A stretch of DNA of 64,000 bases, taken from assembly GCA_019635695.1 (NCBI GenBank), contig JAHBYZ010000013.1:29438-93437 (forward strand). The letters run 5' to 3'. How positions within the stretch are numbered: the stretch's first letter is position 1; each line of letters opens with the position of its first letter. The DNA comes from Rhizobiaceae bacterium. GTDB taxonomy: Bacteria; Pseudomonadota; Alphaproteobacteria; Rhizobiales; Rhizobiaceae. The notes under the pieces were generated by a model. The model made no database searches. It had not been told where the DNA came from and worked only from the letters and a program-made list of their open reading frames with translations. Below are positions 9,491-17,282 of this stretch, piece by piece. Made by a program: the position numbers and the translations under genes.

Positions 9491-9521
9491 AAACGGGGCG
9501 TTGCAGCAGAGGAGGCGCTTC

Positions 9522-9659
9522 ATGGGCCTCGGCATCGCAATTGGAATCGGCGTCGGCGCTGCGATCGGCGTCGCGATGGACAATCTGCCGATCGGCATTG
9601 CCATTGGCATCGCGATAGGCGCCGCTGGCGGCTGGTACGTGGACAGGCGCCGCGTTTGA
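9522..9659 (+). CDS. 45-residue glycine-zipper membrane peptide
   Basis: A tiny gene with a good ribosome site (GAGGAGGCG) before ATG 9522. The product is almost entirely alternating Gly/Ile/Ala (GIAIGIGVGAAIGVAM, then GIAIGIAIGAAGGWYV) and ends in a positively charged DRRRV. That is one or two glycine-zipper membrane helices split by DNLP. No function is known to me. It may be co-transcribed with the gene group upstream or have its own promoter beyond the 9460-9490 hairpin. Confidence 0.6.
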   Translation: MGLGIAIGIGVGAAIGVAMDNLPIGIAIGIAIGAAGGWYVDRRRV

Positions 9660-9662
9660 GCT

Positions 9663-10358
9663 TCAGGGCGGCGGCAGTTCCACAAGCGTCTGCGCCAGCA
9701 GTGTCACAGCCGCGTCGTCCGTGTCGCGTGAAGTGATGAACGGCAAGCCGAGGCGCATGCTCGTCCAGCCGACAACCGACAGCTTCCGTGCCGTCGGCTC
9801 GTAGAGCTTGGCCAGATGCCACGTCTTGCAGTCGATGGCTGCGACATCCGCCCTGCCGTCGGCAACTGCTGCTATCGAAGCACGATGGCCACCTGTTTCC
9901 ACCATCTGCGAAAAGACTGAAAGCGCTTCGCCTGCTGCTTCCATATCTGCCTTCAGGCCGAGATAGCCAGAACGCGAATCGGTGCTGTTGAATGCAAAGC
10001 GGAAACCGCGCAGCCGGTCGATGGGCAGGCCGCTGCCGCGTGGAGCTTCGGCCCGCATGACCACGGCACTGGAATAATACGCCCCCTCTCCGCCCTCGAA
10101 CGCCGAATAGTCCGGTTGACCCACAACCCGCACAGACGCGGCCAGCCCGAGTTCCATCGGCCCCCAGCAGGTCTGCGACAGCAGCAGGTTCGGATCGCGC
10201 CACAGCGCCTGCAGGTCGGTGCGCTCCCGCGCAAGTCTTTCCGGGGCATATAATCCGGTTGCCCGCAGACGGTCGCGGATTGTTGCCCATGCCGCGTCGT
10301 TTCCGGCCTGCAACTCCGGCCAGTCATACATCGGCAGCGCGGCGACCAGAGCGCTCAT
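9663..10358 (-). CDS. PhnD-like phosphate/phosphonate substrate-binding family protein
   Basis: A 231-residue protein resembling the PhnD family of ABC transporter binding proteins (PF12974-type): LSQTCWGPM, GHRASIAAVADGRADVAAIDCKTWHL and LPFITSRDTDDAAV are typical. No signal peptide is visible from MSALVAALPMYDWPEL, and no ABC permease or ATPase is adjacent, so it may be a cytosolic ligand sensor or an orphan. The start 10358 has AGGAAGG about 12 nt upstream. The 3' end meets the rightward tiny gene tail to tail. Confidence is good for the family, low for the ligand. Confidence 0.75.
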   Translation of the reverse strand: MSALVAALPMYDWPELQAGNDAAWATIRDRLRATGLYAPERLARERTDLQALWRDPNLLLSQTCWGPMELGLAASVRVVGQPDYSAFEGGEGAYYSSAVVMRAEAPRGSGLPIDRLRGFRFAFNSTDSRSGYLGLKADMEAAGEALSVFSQMVETGGHRASIAAVADGRADVAAIDCKTWHLAKLYEPTARKLSVVGWTSMRLGLPFITSRDTDDAAVTLLAQTLVELPPP

Positions 10359-10395
10359 CCCGTCATCAGGCCTTCCTGGCCGAAATTGACAAGCC

Positions 10396-11406
10396 CTATT
10401 CGTCCGCCGGCTTGGCCGGCACTGGCGCAGCGCCAAGGCCGGCAACATTGCGCGCCCGCACCCGTGGCCGGAAGGCGCGGCCGGCTTCCGGCGCTCGGCG
10501 CAGCGCCGGGTGTACCACCGGCTCTTTCGCGCGGAACGCGAACTCCTTCAGCAGCGCGAAATAGCCGGGATAAACATAGTTGCCGCTCATCGCGGCCCAT
10601 TCGGCACGCCGCTCGCGAAACAGGTTAGGCAGCCGATACCAGGCCACCGTCGGCAGCTTGTGATGGACGAGGTGCAGATTGTTGTTGAGGAACAGGAAGG
10701 CGAGCGGCGACCGCTCGACGATAATGGTGCGCCCGTCCGGCCGCTCCGACCACTGGTGCTCGGCGAAGGTGCGCACCGAAAGGATCGACTGCCCGAGATA
10801 GGCCGGCACGAGATAGGAGATCATCGGCATGCCGAAGACGAACAGGATGACCGGCACGACGATCACCAGCCCGATCGCGTGGTGCAGCCAGGCACGCCGC
10901 ACGCCGTGGTCGCCGCGCGCGGCCGCTTTCGCCTCGGTCAGGAAGAAGCCGACATCGGTGAGCGCCGGCCCGATCAGGAAGCGGCCGGTCATCGTATTGT
11001 TGAAAGCCAGCACGGCCTTGAACCAGCGCGGGAATTTCTCGTGCTCCCACAGCGCCCGGTAATAGCTCTCGGGATCGTCGAACGGGTCGGTCAGCCGCTC
11101 GTCGGCATGGTGACGCAGGTGCAGCGCCTTGAAGCGGCGGAACGGGTAGACGAGCCCAATAGGCAGTCCGACCAGCAATTCGTTGACGAGCGCCTTGCGG
11201 GTCGGATGGCCGTGACTGGCCTCGTGCATCAGTGACGACTGCAGCGCGATCGCCAAGGTCAGGACGACGACGGAAACGAGCGGATATCCGGTCCAGAGCC
11301 AGAACCCGGCGGCGAACCACACCGCGTAGCAGGCGGCGATCAGGACCATCGTGGGCCACTCGACACGCGCCGGACGCAAATCCTGCGAAACTACCGGATG
11401 CTGCAT
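10396..11406 (-). CDS. Membrane fatty-acid desaturase family protein
   Basis: A 336-residue integral membrane di-iron enzyme. The three histidine boxes of the family are seen: HEASH (about H61-H65), HLRHH (about H96-H100) and HLVHH (about H245-H249). Several hydrophobic helices surround them. These enzymes introduce a double bond or hydroxyl into a lipid acyl chain or related substrate. The start at MQHPVVSQ (11406) has GAGAAG just upstream. It is divergent from the XRE regulator at 11631 with a nested palindrome between them, so control by that regulator is likely. The acyl substrate is unknown. Confidence 0.85.
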   Translation of the reverse strand: MQHPVVSQDLRPARVEWPTMVLIAACYAVWFAAGFWLWTGYPLVSVVVLTLAIALQSSLMHEASHGHPTRKALVNELLVGLPIGLVYPFRRFKALHLRHHADERLTDPFDDPESYYRALWEHEKFPRWFKAVLAFNNTMTGRFLIGPALTDVGFFLTEAKAAARGDHGVRRAWLHHAIGLVIVVPVILFVFGMPMISYLVPAYLGQSILSVRTFAEHQWSERPDGRTIIVERSPLAFLFLNNNLHLVHHKLPTVAWYRLPNLFRERRAEWAAMSGNYVYPGYFALLKEFAFRAKEPVVHPALRRAPEAGRAFRPRVRARNVAGLGAAPVPAKPADE

Positions 11407-11542
11407 GCTTCTCGACCAAGCCGGGCGGGCCAAGCCCTGCGGCAAGTCGGCCGGCGCCCCTCGCGCCGGCCGGCCCCGCGCCCGAATCCTGACACAACGG
11501 TGTCAGCAGCCGGCTTCAGCCGCAAGGCGACAACGCGCACCG

Positions 11543-11593
11543 AATGTTGATTGTGTGACGCAAATCTTGCGCCTGTTGTGTAAAGTCAACATT
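11543..11593. promoter_or_regulatory. Nested palindrome between desaturase and XRE regulator
   Basis: AATGTTGA (11543-11550) is perfectly inverted as TCAACATT (11586-11593). Inside lie CGCAA-ATC-TTGCG and two TTGTGT direct repeats. It sits 37 nt before the XRE regulator start and about 140 nt from the desaturase start. It is the best candidate operator for the divergent pair. Confidence 0.55.
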
Positions 11594-11630
11594 GTAGATT
11601 CTCGCGCGGTCGTGAAGCGGAGGACTTGCG

Positions 11631-12470
11631 ATGGACAAACGAAAGCTGGCGGGCCTTTTCCGGGAGCGTCTTGCACTGCTGCTTGCTCGTTCCGCAACCA
11701 ATCGTTCCGCCTTCGCCGAGGCCGTCGGTATCGACCGCTCGGCACTGACCCAACTGCTCTCCGGCGAGACGACGCGCCTGCCGCGCGCCGAGACGCTGCT
11801 GTCAATCGCCGCCGAGCACAAGGTCTCGCTCGACTGGCTGCTCGGCCTTTCCCACGACGAGGGGCTGGGCGGCGAGATCAGGGAGAGCCTGGAGATCGAG
11901 GAGGGTGACGGCGCCTTCGACCGCACGCTGCTGGCGCAATGGCACGCCGAGGCGGCCGGCGCCAAGATCCGCTACGTGCCGGCCGGCATTCCCGATCTGC
12001 TGCGCAGCGACGAACTGATCGACTACGAGGCCGGCATCACGCGCCGCGATCCCGAAATCCAGATCGACGAGACGCGCTACCGCCTCGACTACAACCGCCG
12101 CCCGGAGACCGACATGGAGGTGTGCATGGCGGAGCACACGCTGGCGATCTTCGCCGAGGGTCGCGGCGTCTGGTCCGGTCTGCCGGGCGCGGCGCGCAAG
12201 CGCCAGCTCGAACACATGGCGCGGCTGATGGACGACCTCTACCCCACCTTCCGCCTCTATCTGTACGACGGCCGCCGCCGCTATTCGGTGCCCTATACCG
12301 TATTCGGCTCGCTGCGCGCGGCCATCTATGTCGGGGACATGTACCTGGTGCTGAACGCGCCCGGGCCGGTGCAGAAGCTGACGCGCCACTTCGACAACCT
12401 TATCCGCGCCGCCAAGGTCAACGCCCACGAGACAGCAGCCCATGCGCTGCGGCTTGCGGCCGACTTGTAG
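11631..12470 (+). CDS. XRE/Cro-type transcriptional regulator with ligand-like C-terminal domain
   Basis: A 279-residue regulator. An HTH_3 domain occupies residues 1-75 (FAEAVGIDRSALTQLLSGETTRLPRAETLLSIA). The remaining 200 residues form a conserved cytosolic domain that I recognise only as typical of rhizobial XRE proteins and cannot assign to a ligand. It is divergent from the desaturase and precedes the homocysteine methyltransferase by about 120 bp. Likely targets are the desaturase and itself through the 11543-11593 palindrome. It could also bind the 12527-12560 palindrome downstream. Confidence 0.82.
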   Translation: MDKRKLAGLFRERLALLLARSATNRSAFAEAVGIDRSALTQLLSGETTRLPRAETLLSIAAEHKVSLDWLLGLSHDEGLGGEIRESLEIEEGDGAFDRTLLAQWHAEAAGAKIRYVPAGIPDLLRSDELIDYEAGITRRDPEIQIDETRYRLDYNRRPETDMEVCMAEHTLAIFAEGRGVWSGLPGAARKRQLEHMARLMDDLYPTFRLYLYDGRRRYSVPYTVFGSLRAAIYVGDMYLVLNAPGPVQKLTRHFDNLIRAAKVNAHETAAHALRLAADL

Positions 12471-12526
12471 AAAACGATGCCGCCGCGACCGCGTCTTTCG
12501 CCGCGCAAAAACTTGACGCCGGCCTC

Positions 12527-12560
12527 GATAACCATATAAAGAAGTCTTTATATCGTTATC
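12527..12560. promoter_or_regulatory. 34-bp operator-like palindrome, copy 1
   Basis: The core ATATAAAGAAGTCTTTATAT (12534-12553) has 9-bp perfect arms and a 2-bp centre. It is flanked by GATAAC and GTTATC, which continue the symmetry with one mismatch on each side. It lies 34-67 nt before the homocysteine methyltransferase ATG. The identical 20-mer recurs before mtgA at 30621. From memory, ArsR-family SAH sensors (SahR) of methionine genes bind AAAGA/TCTTT-like palindromes, but no arsR gene is present in the window. Confidence 0.7.
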
Positions 12561-12593
12561 TCAGTGTCCACCCTTGCGGATCACGGTGTCGCC

Positions 12594-13610
12594 ATGTCGA
12601 ACCGCCTAGAAACCCTTCTCGCTCGCAAGCAGTACCTGCTCGCTGACGGAGCCACGGGCACGAACCTGTTCTCGATGGGCCTCGCCTCGGGCGAGGCGCC
12701 GGAGCTGTGGAATGCCGCCGAGCCGGAGCGCGTGGTCGCGCTGCATAAGGGTTTCGTCGATGCCGGCGCCGACATCATCCTCACCAATTCCTTCGGCGGC
12801 ACGCGTCACCGGCTGAAACTGCACGAGGCGCAGGGTCGCGTCTTCGAGCTCAACAAGCTCGCCGCCGAGATCGCCCGCAAGGTCGCCGACGCCAGCGGCC
12901 GCGAGATCGTGGTCGCCGGGTCGGTCGGTCCGACCGGCGAGCTGCTGGTGCCGCTCGGCGCGCTGACCTACGAGGAGGCCGTCGAGGCCTTCGCCGAGCA
13001 GATCGAGGGGCTCAAGGCCGGCGGCGCCGATGTCGCCTGGATCGAGACCATGTCGTCGCCCGACGAGATACGCGCCGCGGCCGAGGCGGCTGCCCGCGTC
13101 GGCATGCCCTACACCTTCACCGCGTCGTTCGACACCGCCGGCCGCACCATGATGGGGCTGGCGCCGAACGCCATTCACGGCGTGACCGAAGGTCTGCCCG
13201 CCGCGCCGATTGCCGTGGGCGCCAATTGCGGCGTCGGCGCTTCCGACATCCTCGCCTCGCTGCTGGACATGAGCGAAGCCGGCCCGGATGCGACCATCAT
13301 CGTCAAGGGTAACTGCGGCATTCCCGAATTCCGCGGCTCGGAGATCCACTATTCGGGTACGCCGGAGCTGATGTCCGACTATGTGCGGCTGGCCATCGAC
13401 GGCGGCGCGCGCATCATCGGCGGTTGCTGTGGCACGTCCTTCGCGCATCTCAAGGCCATGCGCGTGGCGCTGGACGCACACACGAAGGGTCCGCGCCCGA
13501 ATGTCAGCGACATCGTCTCTCGCATCGGGCCGCTGCGCAACAAGCTGGCGGCCGAAAGCGGTGTGCAGGACAACGCCCCGCGCCGCGAGCGCCGCCGCGC
13601 CCGGGCCTGA
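12594..13610 (+). CDS. bmt: Homocysteine S-methyltransferase (BHMT/MetH N-terminal type)
   Basis: A 338-residue zinc methyltransferase like betaine-homocysteine methyltransferase and the first domain of MetH. It opens with LADGATGTNLF, and the zinc ligands are in GANCGVG and GGCCGT. It methylates homocysteine to methionine; the donor could be glycine betaine or, given its setting, methylcobalamin or another methyl donor of the corrinoid route. The C-terminus ends in an Arg-rich tail (NAPRRERRRARA) resembling those of MtgA and RACo. ATG 12594 is preferred over an upstream in-frame GTG at 12564, which has no ribosome site and abuts the palindrome. The symbol follows common rhizobial annotation. 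Confidence 0.82.
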   Translation: MSNRLETLLARKQYLLADGATGTNLFSMGLASGEAPELWNAAEPERVVALHKGFVDAGADIILTNSFGGTRHRLKLHEAQGRVFELNKLAAEIARKVADASGREIVVAGSVGPTGELLVPLGALTYEEAVEAFAEQIEGLKAGGADVAWIETMSSPDEIRAAAEAAARVGMPYTFTASFDTAGRTMMGLAPNAIHGVTEGLPAAPIAVGANCGVGASDILASLLDMSEAGPDATIIVKGNCGIPEFRGSEIHYSGTPELMSDYVRLAIDGGARIIGGCCGTSFAHLKAMRVALDAHTKGPRPNVSDIVSRIGPLRNKLAAESGVQDNAPRRERRRARA

Positions 13611-13630
13611 GCCCGGACGCAGCTTCTCCC

Positions 13631-14254
13631 TTACAGGTCTTCGAGTTCGCGCCGCGCCTTGCGGATGATGTCGCGCGCCTTTTCTGCCTGCTCGGCGTTC
13701 CAGCCGCCGCGGCGCAGCCGCGACTTGACCGCGAAGGCGAAGGCCCGGAACTCGTCGCCGAGAGCCACGCCGCCCATGTGGTCGGAGACATGGCCGATCT
13801 GAGCGTTGATGCGCTCCAGTTCAGCGCGGTTCTCGTCCAGATAGGCCTTGCCCTGCTCGGTGATCGCAAAGAGCCGCTTGTTGCCGTCGGCGGTCGAGGA
13901 CACGAGGTCCGCCTCCTCCAGCATCTGCAGCATCGGATAGATCGCGCCGGGGCTCGGGCTGTAGGCGCCCTGGAACTTCGCTTCCAGCGCCTTGATGATG
14001 TCGTAGCCGTGGCGCGGCTCTTCGGCGATCAGGCCGAGAACCACGAGCCGCAGCGCGCCGGCGTCGAACATGCGCCTGCCCCTGCCGCCACCGAAAGGTC
14101 CGCCGCCGAATGGGCCGCCCCCCATCGGTCCGCGACCGCCGCGCCCGAACGGGCCGCGGCCGTAGCCGCCGCCGTCGCCGCGGTCGGGACCGCCGAACTG
14201 CCAGCCATGCGGGCCATGACCATGCGGATGATTGAAATGATGTCTTCCGTGCAT
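13631..14254 (-). CDS. PadR-family regulator, YqjI-like with His/Gly-rich N-terminus
   Basis: A 207-residue PadR protein. The winged-helix domain begins near residue 66 (FDAGALRLVVLGLIAEEPRHGYDIIKALE). It is preceded by a His-rich stretch (MHGRHHFNHPHGHGPHGW) and a Gly/Arg/Pro-rich linker. This is the layout of E. coli YqjI, a nickel-responsive PadR repressor, so metal sensing (Ni or Co) is the leading inference. ATG 14254 has a GGAGGTG ribosome site; the upstream ATG at 14281 is less likely. It is convergent with bmt (20 bp between stops). Autoregulation through the repeats at 14270-14310 is likely. Confidence 0.85.
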   Translation of the reverse strand: MHGRHHFNHPHGHGPHGWQFGGPDRGDGGGYGRGPFGRGGRGPMGGGPFGGGPFGGGRGRRMFDAGALRLVVLGLIAEEPRHGYDIIKALEAKFQGAYSPSPGAIYPMLQMLEEADLVSSTADGNKRLFAITEQGKAYLDENRAELERINAQIGHVSDHMGGVALGDEFRAFAFAVKSRLRRGGWNAEQAEKARDIIRKARRELEDL

Positions 14255-14269
14255 TTGCACCTCCAAAGT

Positions 14270-14310
14270 TATATCGTGCAAACGCTATATCGTACTAAAG
14301 ATATATCTTT
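14270..14310. promoter_or_regulatory. Three TATATC repeats phased at 16 bp, PadR promoter
   Basis: TATATCGT occurs at 14270-14277 and 14286-14293, and TATATC again at 14302-14307, exactly 16 bp apart each time. The last copy lies in the perfect palindrome AAAGATATATCTTT (14297-14310). The array sits 16-56 nt before the padR start, a typical place for PadR autorepression. Confidence 0.6.
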
Positions 14311-14340
14311 CAAGAGCCACTCGCGAACGAAATGCGCGGT

Positions 14341-14375
14341 AAAGAAAAAGGCCGGCGGAGTTGCCTCCGCCGGCC
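14341..14375 (-). terminator. Intrinsic terminator of the sigma-VWA operon
   Basis: GGCCGGCGGAG (14350-14360) is inverted at 14365-14375 with a 4-nt loop. On the minus strand the stem is followed by TTTTT. It lies about 70 nt beyond the VWA gene stop at 14444. Confidence 0.85.
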
Positions 14376-14443
14376 TGCCTCACCCGCCCAGGGTGTACGG
14401 GGCGTGCGGGGAGCCAAGAACCCGCCTCGCCCCGCCATTGCCG

Positions 14444-16558
14444 CTACCGCGCGCGATCCAGCGCAGAGGCTATGCGCACGAGTGACAGGAACTCCGACCG
14501 ATACCCGAAGGGGTCGGAGCCGCGTGCGGCGGTGGCAATTTCGGTGATGCGGTCGAACCCGAAGTCGGCGACCGCGTCGGTCTTGCGCAGCTTCTGGCCG
14601 AAGGCGGCGACCGCCACGGAGAAGCGCTGGTCGGTGCCGGCGGCGTCGAAGCTCGCCACTTCGTTGGCTGCCGTCACCGGCGTGGTGATGAGGGTCGAGA
14701 CGTCTCCGTCCGGCGCCTTGTAGCGGATCTTCACGAAGGCATACTCGTCGGCATGCGCGATGCCGCCGGGGTTTTCCGCCTTCGCCTCACCGTAGCGCAA
14801 ATCGTCCATCAGCTGTGACGGGCTGCCTTTCGGCGTGATCTCGTAGATCGCGGTGACCGAGTGTCCGGAGCCGATCTCACCGGCATCGATGCGGTCGTTG
14901 TTGAAATCTTCCCGCTTGAGGGCGCGCGTCTCATAGCCGATCAGGCGGTACTCCGAGACCACGTCCGGGTTGAATTCGACCTGGATCTTCACGTCCTTGG
15001 CGATGGTGAAGAGCGTCGAATTCGCCTCCTCCACCAGCGTCTTCTCGGCTTCCGCCAGCGTGTCGATATAGGCGGCCGTGCCGTTGCCGTTCTGCGCCAG
15101 AGTCTGCATGAGCTGGTCGTTCAGGTTGCCGCGGCCGAAGCCGAAGACCGACAGGAACACGCCCGACTTGCGCTTCTCCTCGACGAGAGCCTTCAGTTCC
15201 TCGTCGCTGGAAGGGCCGACATTGAAGTCGCCGTCGGTGGCCAGCATGATGCGGTTGACGCCATCCTTCACGAACGACTTCTCGGCCAACCGATAGGCCT
15301 CCTGGATGCCGGCCTCGCCAGCCGTGCGGCCGCCGGATTCGAGCCGGTCGAGCGCGGCGAGGATCGCCTTGCGGTCGCTGCCCTTGGTCGGCTCCAGCAC
15401 CGTTCCGGCCTCACCGGCATAGGTGACGATCGACACCGTATCGTTGTCGCCCATCTGGTTGACCAGCATGCGGAAGGCCGACTTGAGCAGCGGCAGCTTG
15501 TCGGGCGCCGTCATCGAGCCCGACGTGTCGATCAGGAAGACGAGGTTGGCCTGCGGCTTCTGCGCCTGCTGCAGTTCGTAGCCCTTGATGGCGACATGCA
15601 TCAGCTTGGTGCCGGCGTTCCACGGCGTCGGCATGATCGTGACGGTCGAGTTGAACGGCGTCGCCGCACTCTCCGGCCCGGCCCAATCATAGGGGAAGTA
15701 GTTGATCATCTCCTCCACGCGCACCGTGTCGGCGCCCGGCAGCACGCCTTCCTTCAGCGCCCGGCGCATGAAGGCGTAGGACGCCGTGTCGACGTCGATC
15801 GAGAAGGTCGAGACCGGGCTTTCCAGCGCCGAGCGGATCGGGTTCGTATCGAAGGACTGAAAGCGGTCGCGATCCTCCGGCTGCTCCATGAACGGCTCGG
15901 GAGCGGGCGCGGCCAGCGGCACGCCCATCATCTTCGAGGAGCCGCCGGAGACCGAACGGTTGAGCCTGCCGCCTTCCATGACCGGACGCGCAAGCTGGTC
16001 CATCGGCGCCACGGCCGAAGGCGGTGACGGAGCGATGGAAGGCTGCGCGGCGGCTGTCTCGGCAAAGGAGCGGCTCTCCTCGGTATCCTGGTCGGCAAGC
16101 TGGCCCTGCACGGTGCCAGGCGCCACAACCGCTTCGCGCTGCGCCAGCGGTGCCTGCTCGACGGTCTTCGGCTGTTCCGCCGTTGCCTGGGTCTCGCCGC
16201 GGGTCCGCGGCGCCTGCGTCTCCACGACCGGCTTCGGCTCGGGCGTCGGCTGCTCGAAGCCGAAGCGCACCTCGTCCATCAGCTGCCAGGTGGCGAAGCC
16301 GGCGACCGGCAGCGCAAGCAGGCCGGCGGCCAGCGCGGGGTTCGAGGTCAGTTTCTTGTTCATGATTCCGCTCCAGAAGGCTTTCAGATGCCCATTGGGA
16401 CGGCGCCCCGCCGCGGAAGCTTGGGGTGCGGCGGAAGTTTTTTCGTCATAGGCCGACATCGCTGCCGAAAGCGCTGCGCGGCGGGCGTCCGCGTGGGGAC
16501 GCGGCACCGGCCTGTTGCGCAACACGTCGAAGGGATCTTTCTCGCTCATCTCACTCAC
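14444..16558 (-). CDS. VWA-domain membrane protein (YfbK-like), linked to ECF sigma
   Basis: A 704-residue protein. A short cytosolic N-terminus (DPFDVLRNRPVPRPHADARRAAL) precedes one membrane helix at about 73-95, a Pro/Ala-rich linker, a YfbK-type N-terminal region (about 240-320), and a von Willebrand A domain with the MIDAS motif DTSGSMT (about D344-S348). The C-terminal DUF3520-like part ends in FLSLVRIASAL. Such proteins bind a metal-dependent ligand outside the membrane. The gene overlaps the sigma factor gene by 8 nt, so the N-terminal tail may act as its anti-sigma element; that is inference. Confidence 0.85.
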   Translation of the reverse strand: MSEMSEKDPFDVLRNRPVPRPHADARRAALSAAMSAYDEKTSAAPQASAAGRRPNGHLKAFWSGIMNKKLTSNPALAAGLLALPVAGFATWQLMDEVRFGFEQPTPEPKPVVETQAPRTRGETQATAEQPKTVEQAPLAQREAVVAPGTVQGQLADQDTEESRSFAETAAAQPSIAPSPPSAVAPMDQLARPVMEGGRLNRSVSGGSSKMMGVPLAAPAPEPFMEQPEDRDRFQSFDTNPIRSALESPVSTFSIDVDTASYAFMRRALKEGVLPGADTVRVEEMINYFPYDWAGPESAATPFNSTVTIMPTPWNAGTKLMHVAIKGYELQQAQKPQANLVFLIDTSGSMTAPDKLPLLKSAFRMLVNQMGDNDTVSIVTYAGEAGTVLEPTKGSDRKAILAALDRLESGGRTAGEAGIQEAYRLAEKSFVKDGVNRIMLATDGDFNVGPSSDEELKALVEEKRKSGVFLSVFGFGRGNLNDQLMQTLAQNGNGTAAYIDTLAEAEKTLVEEANSTLFTIAKDVKIQVEFNPDVVSEYRLIGYETRALKREDFNNDRIDAGEIGSGHSVTAIYEITPKGSPSQLMDDLRYGEAKAENPGGIAHADEYAFVKIRYKAPDGDVSTLITTPVTAANEVASFDAAGTDQRFSVAVAAFGQKLRKTDAVADFGFDRITEIATAARGSDPFGYRSEFLSLVRIASALDRAR

Positions 16559-17114
16559 CTCTGGTCCGGCCCAGCAAGGCCGACTTCAGACGCTTCTTCG
16601 CCTCGTGGACGTGCCACGAGATGGTGGGTTCCGCGACGGCCATGATTTCGGCCGCCTGCGCATGCGACATCCCCTCCCCGTAGACGAGCGTGACGGCTTC
16701 GCGCTGCTTGTCCGGCAATTCGCGCACGGCCGCCCACAACAGGTCGGCACTGTCGTCGCGATCCGGCTCGCCCTCGCCCATGACGAGCGAATGCACGCCG
16801 AAAGCCTCGGTGCGCGCGCTTTCGCGCTTGTTTTTGCGCAGCCCGTCGCGCGCCGCGTTCATCACCAGCGCGTAGAGCCAGGTCGTGAACGCAGCCCCGC
16901 CGCGATAGCTCTTCACGGCGCGGCCAAGCCTGGCGCAGACGTCCTGCGCCACGTCCTCCGCGTCCTCGCGCCGGCCGGTGAGCCGATACGCGACGCGGTA
17001 GATGAAATCGTAGTGTCGTTCGACCAGGCGCGCGAACGCATCCCGGTCGCCGTCTCGCGCCCGTTCGGCCAGCAGGCCGTCGGGCACTTCCCGCGCTTCA
17101 GCCATCAGCATCAT
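16551..17114 (-). CDS. ECF RNA polymerase sigma factor
   Basis: A 187-residue ECF sigma. Region 2 is seen at residues 20-85 (FARLVERHYDFIYRVAYRLTGRREDAEDVAQDVCARL) and region 4 at about 125-180 (LPDKQREAVTLVYGEGMSHAQAAEIMAVAEPTISWHV). It directs polymerase to a small regulon, probably including its own operon with the VWA protein. The start could be 17114 or the in-frame ATG at 17105. The MFS gene reads away from it across a 168-bp gap that holds a weak dyad TGGAC-GCCT-GTCCA at 17177-17190. Confidence 0.9.
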   Translation of the reverse strand: MMLMAEAREVPDGLLAERARDGDRDAFARLVERHYDFIYRVAYRLTGRREDAEDVAQDVCARLGRAVKSYRGGAAFTTWLYALVMNAARDGLRKNKRESARTEAFGVHSLVMGEGEPDRDDSADLLWAAVRELPDKQREAVTLVYGEGMSHAQAAEIMAVAEPTISWHVHEAKKRLKSALLGRTRGE

Positions 17115-17282
17115 CGTGCCTGTGACGCTGGCATTGGGGCAATCCTTGGGTCCGTTTCGAAGATTTCTTGGCCAGGTGGACGCCTGTCCAACTTTAGCGT
17201 CGCCTTAACCGACAACGTCTAGGCTGCGAACAGGCGGACTATGGCCGGCGCTGAACAGAGGCGGCGCCCGCAGGAGAGACAG

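Noticed and set aside
12470..12594. SAM- or cobalamin-type riboswitch before bmt or the corrinoid genes
   Set aside because: Only the protein-type palindrome is visible; I saw no B12-box or SAM-aptamer pattern in 12471-12593, 22534-22783 or 30473-30655.
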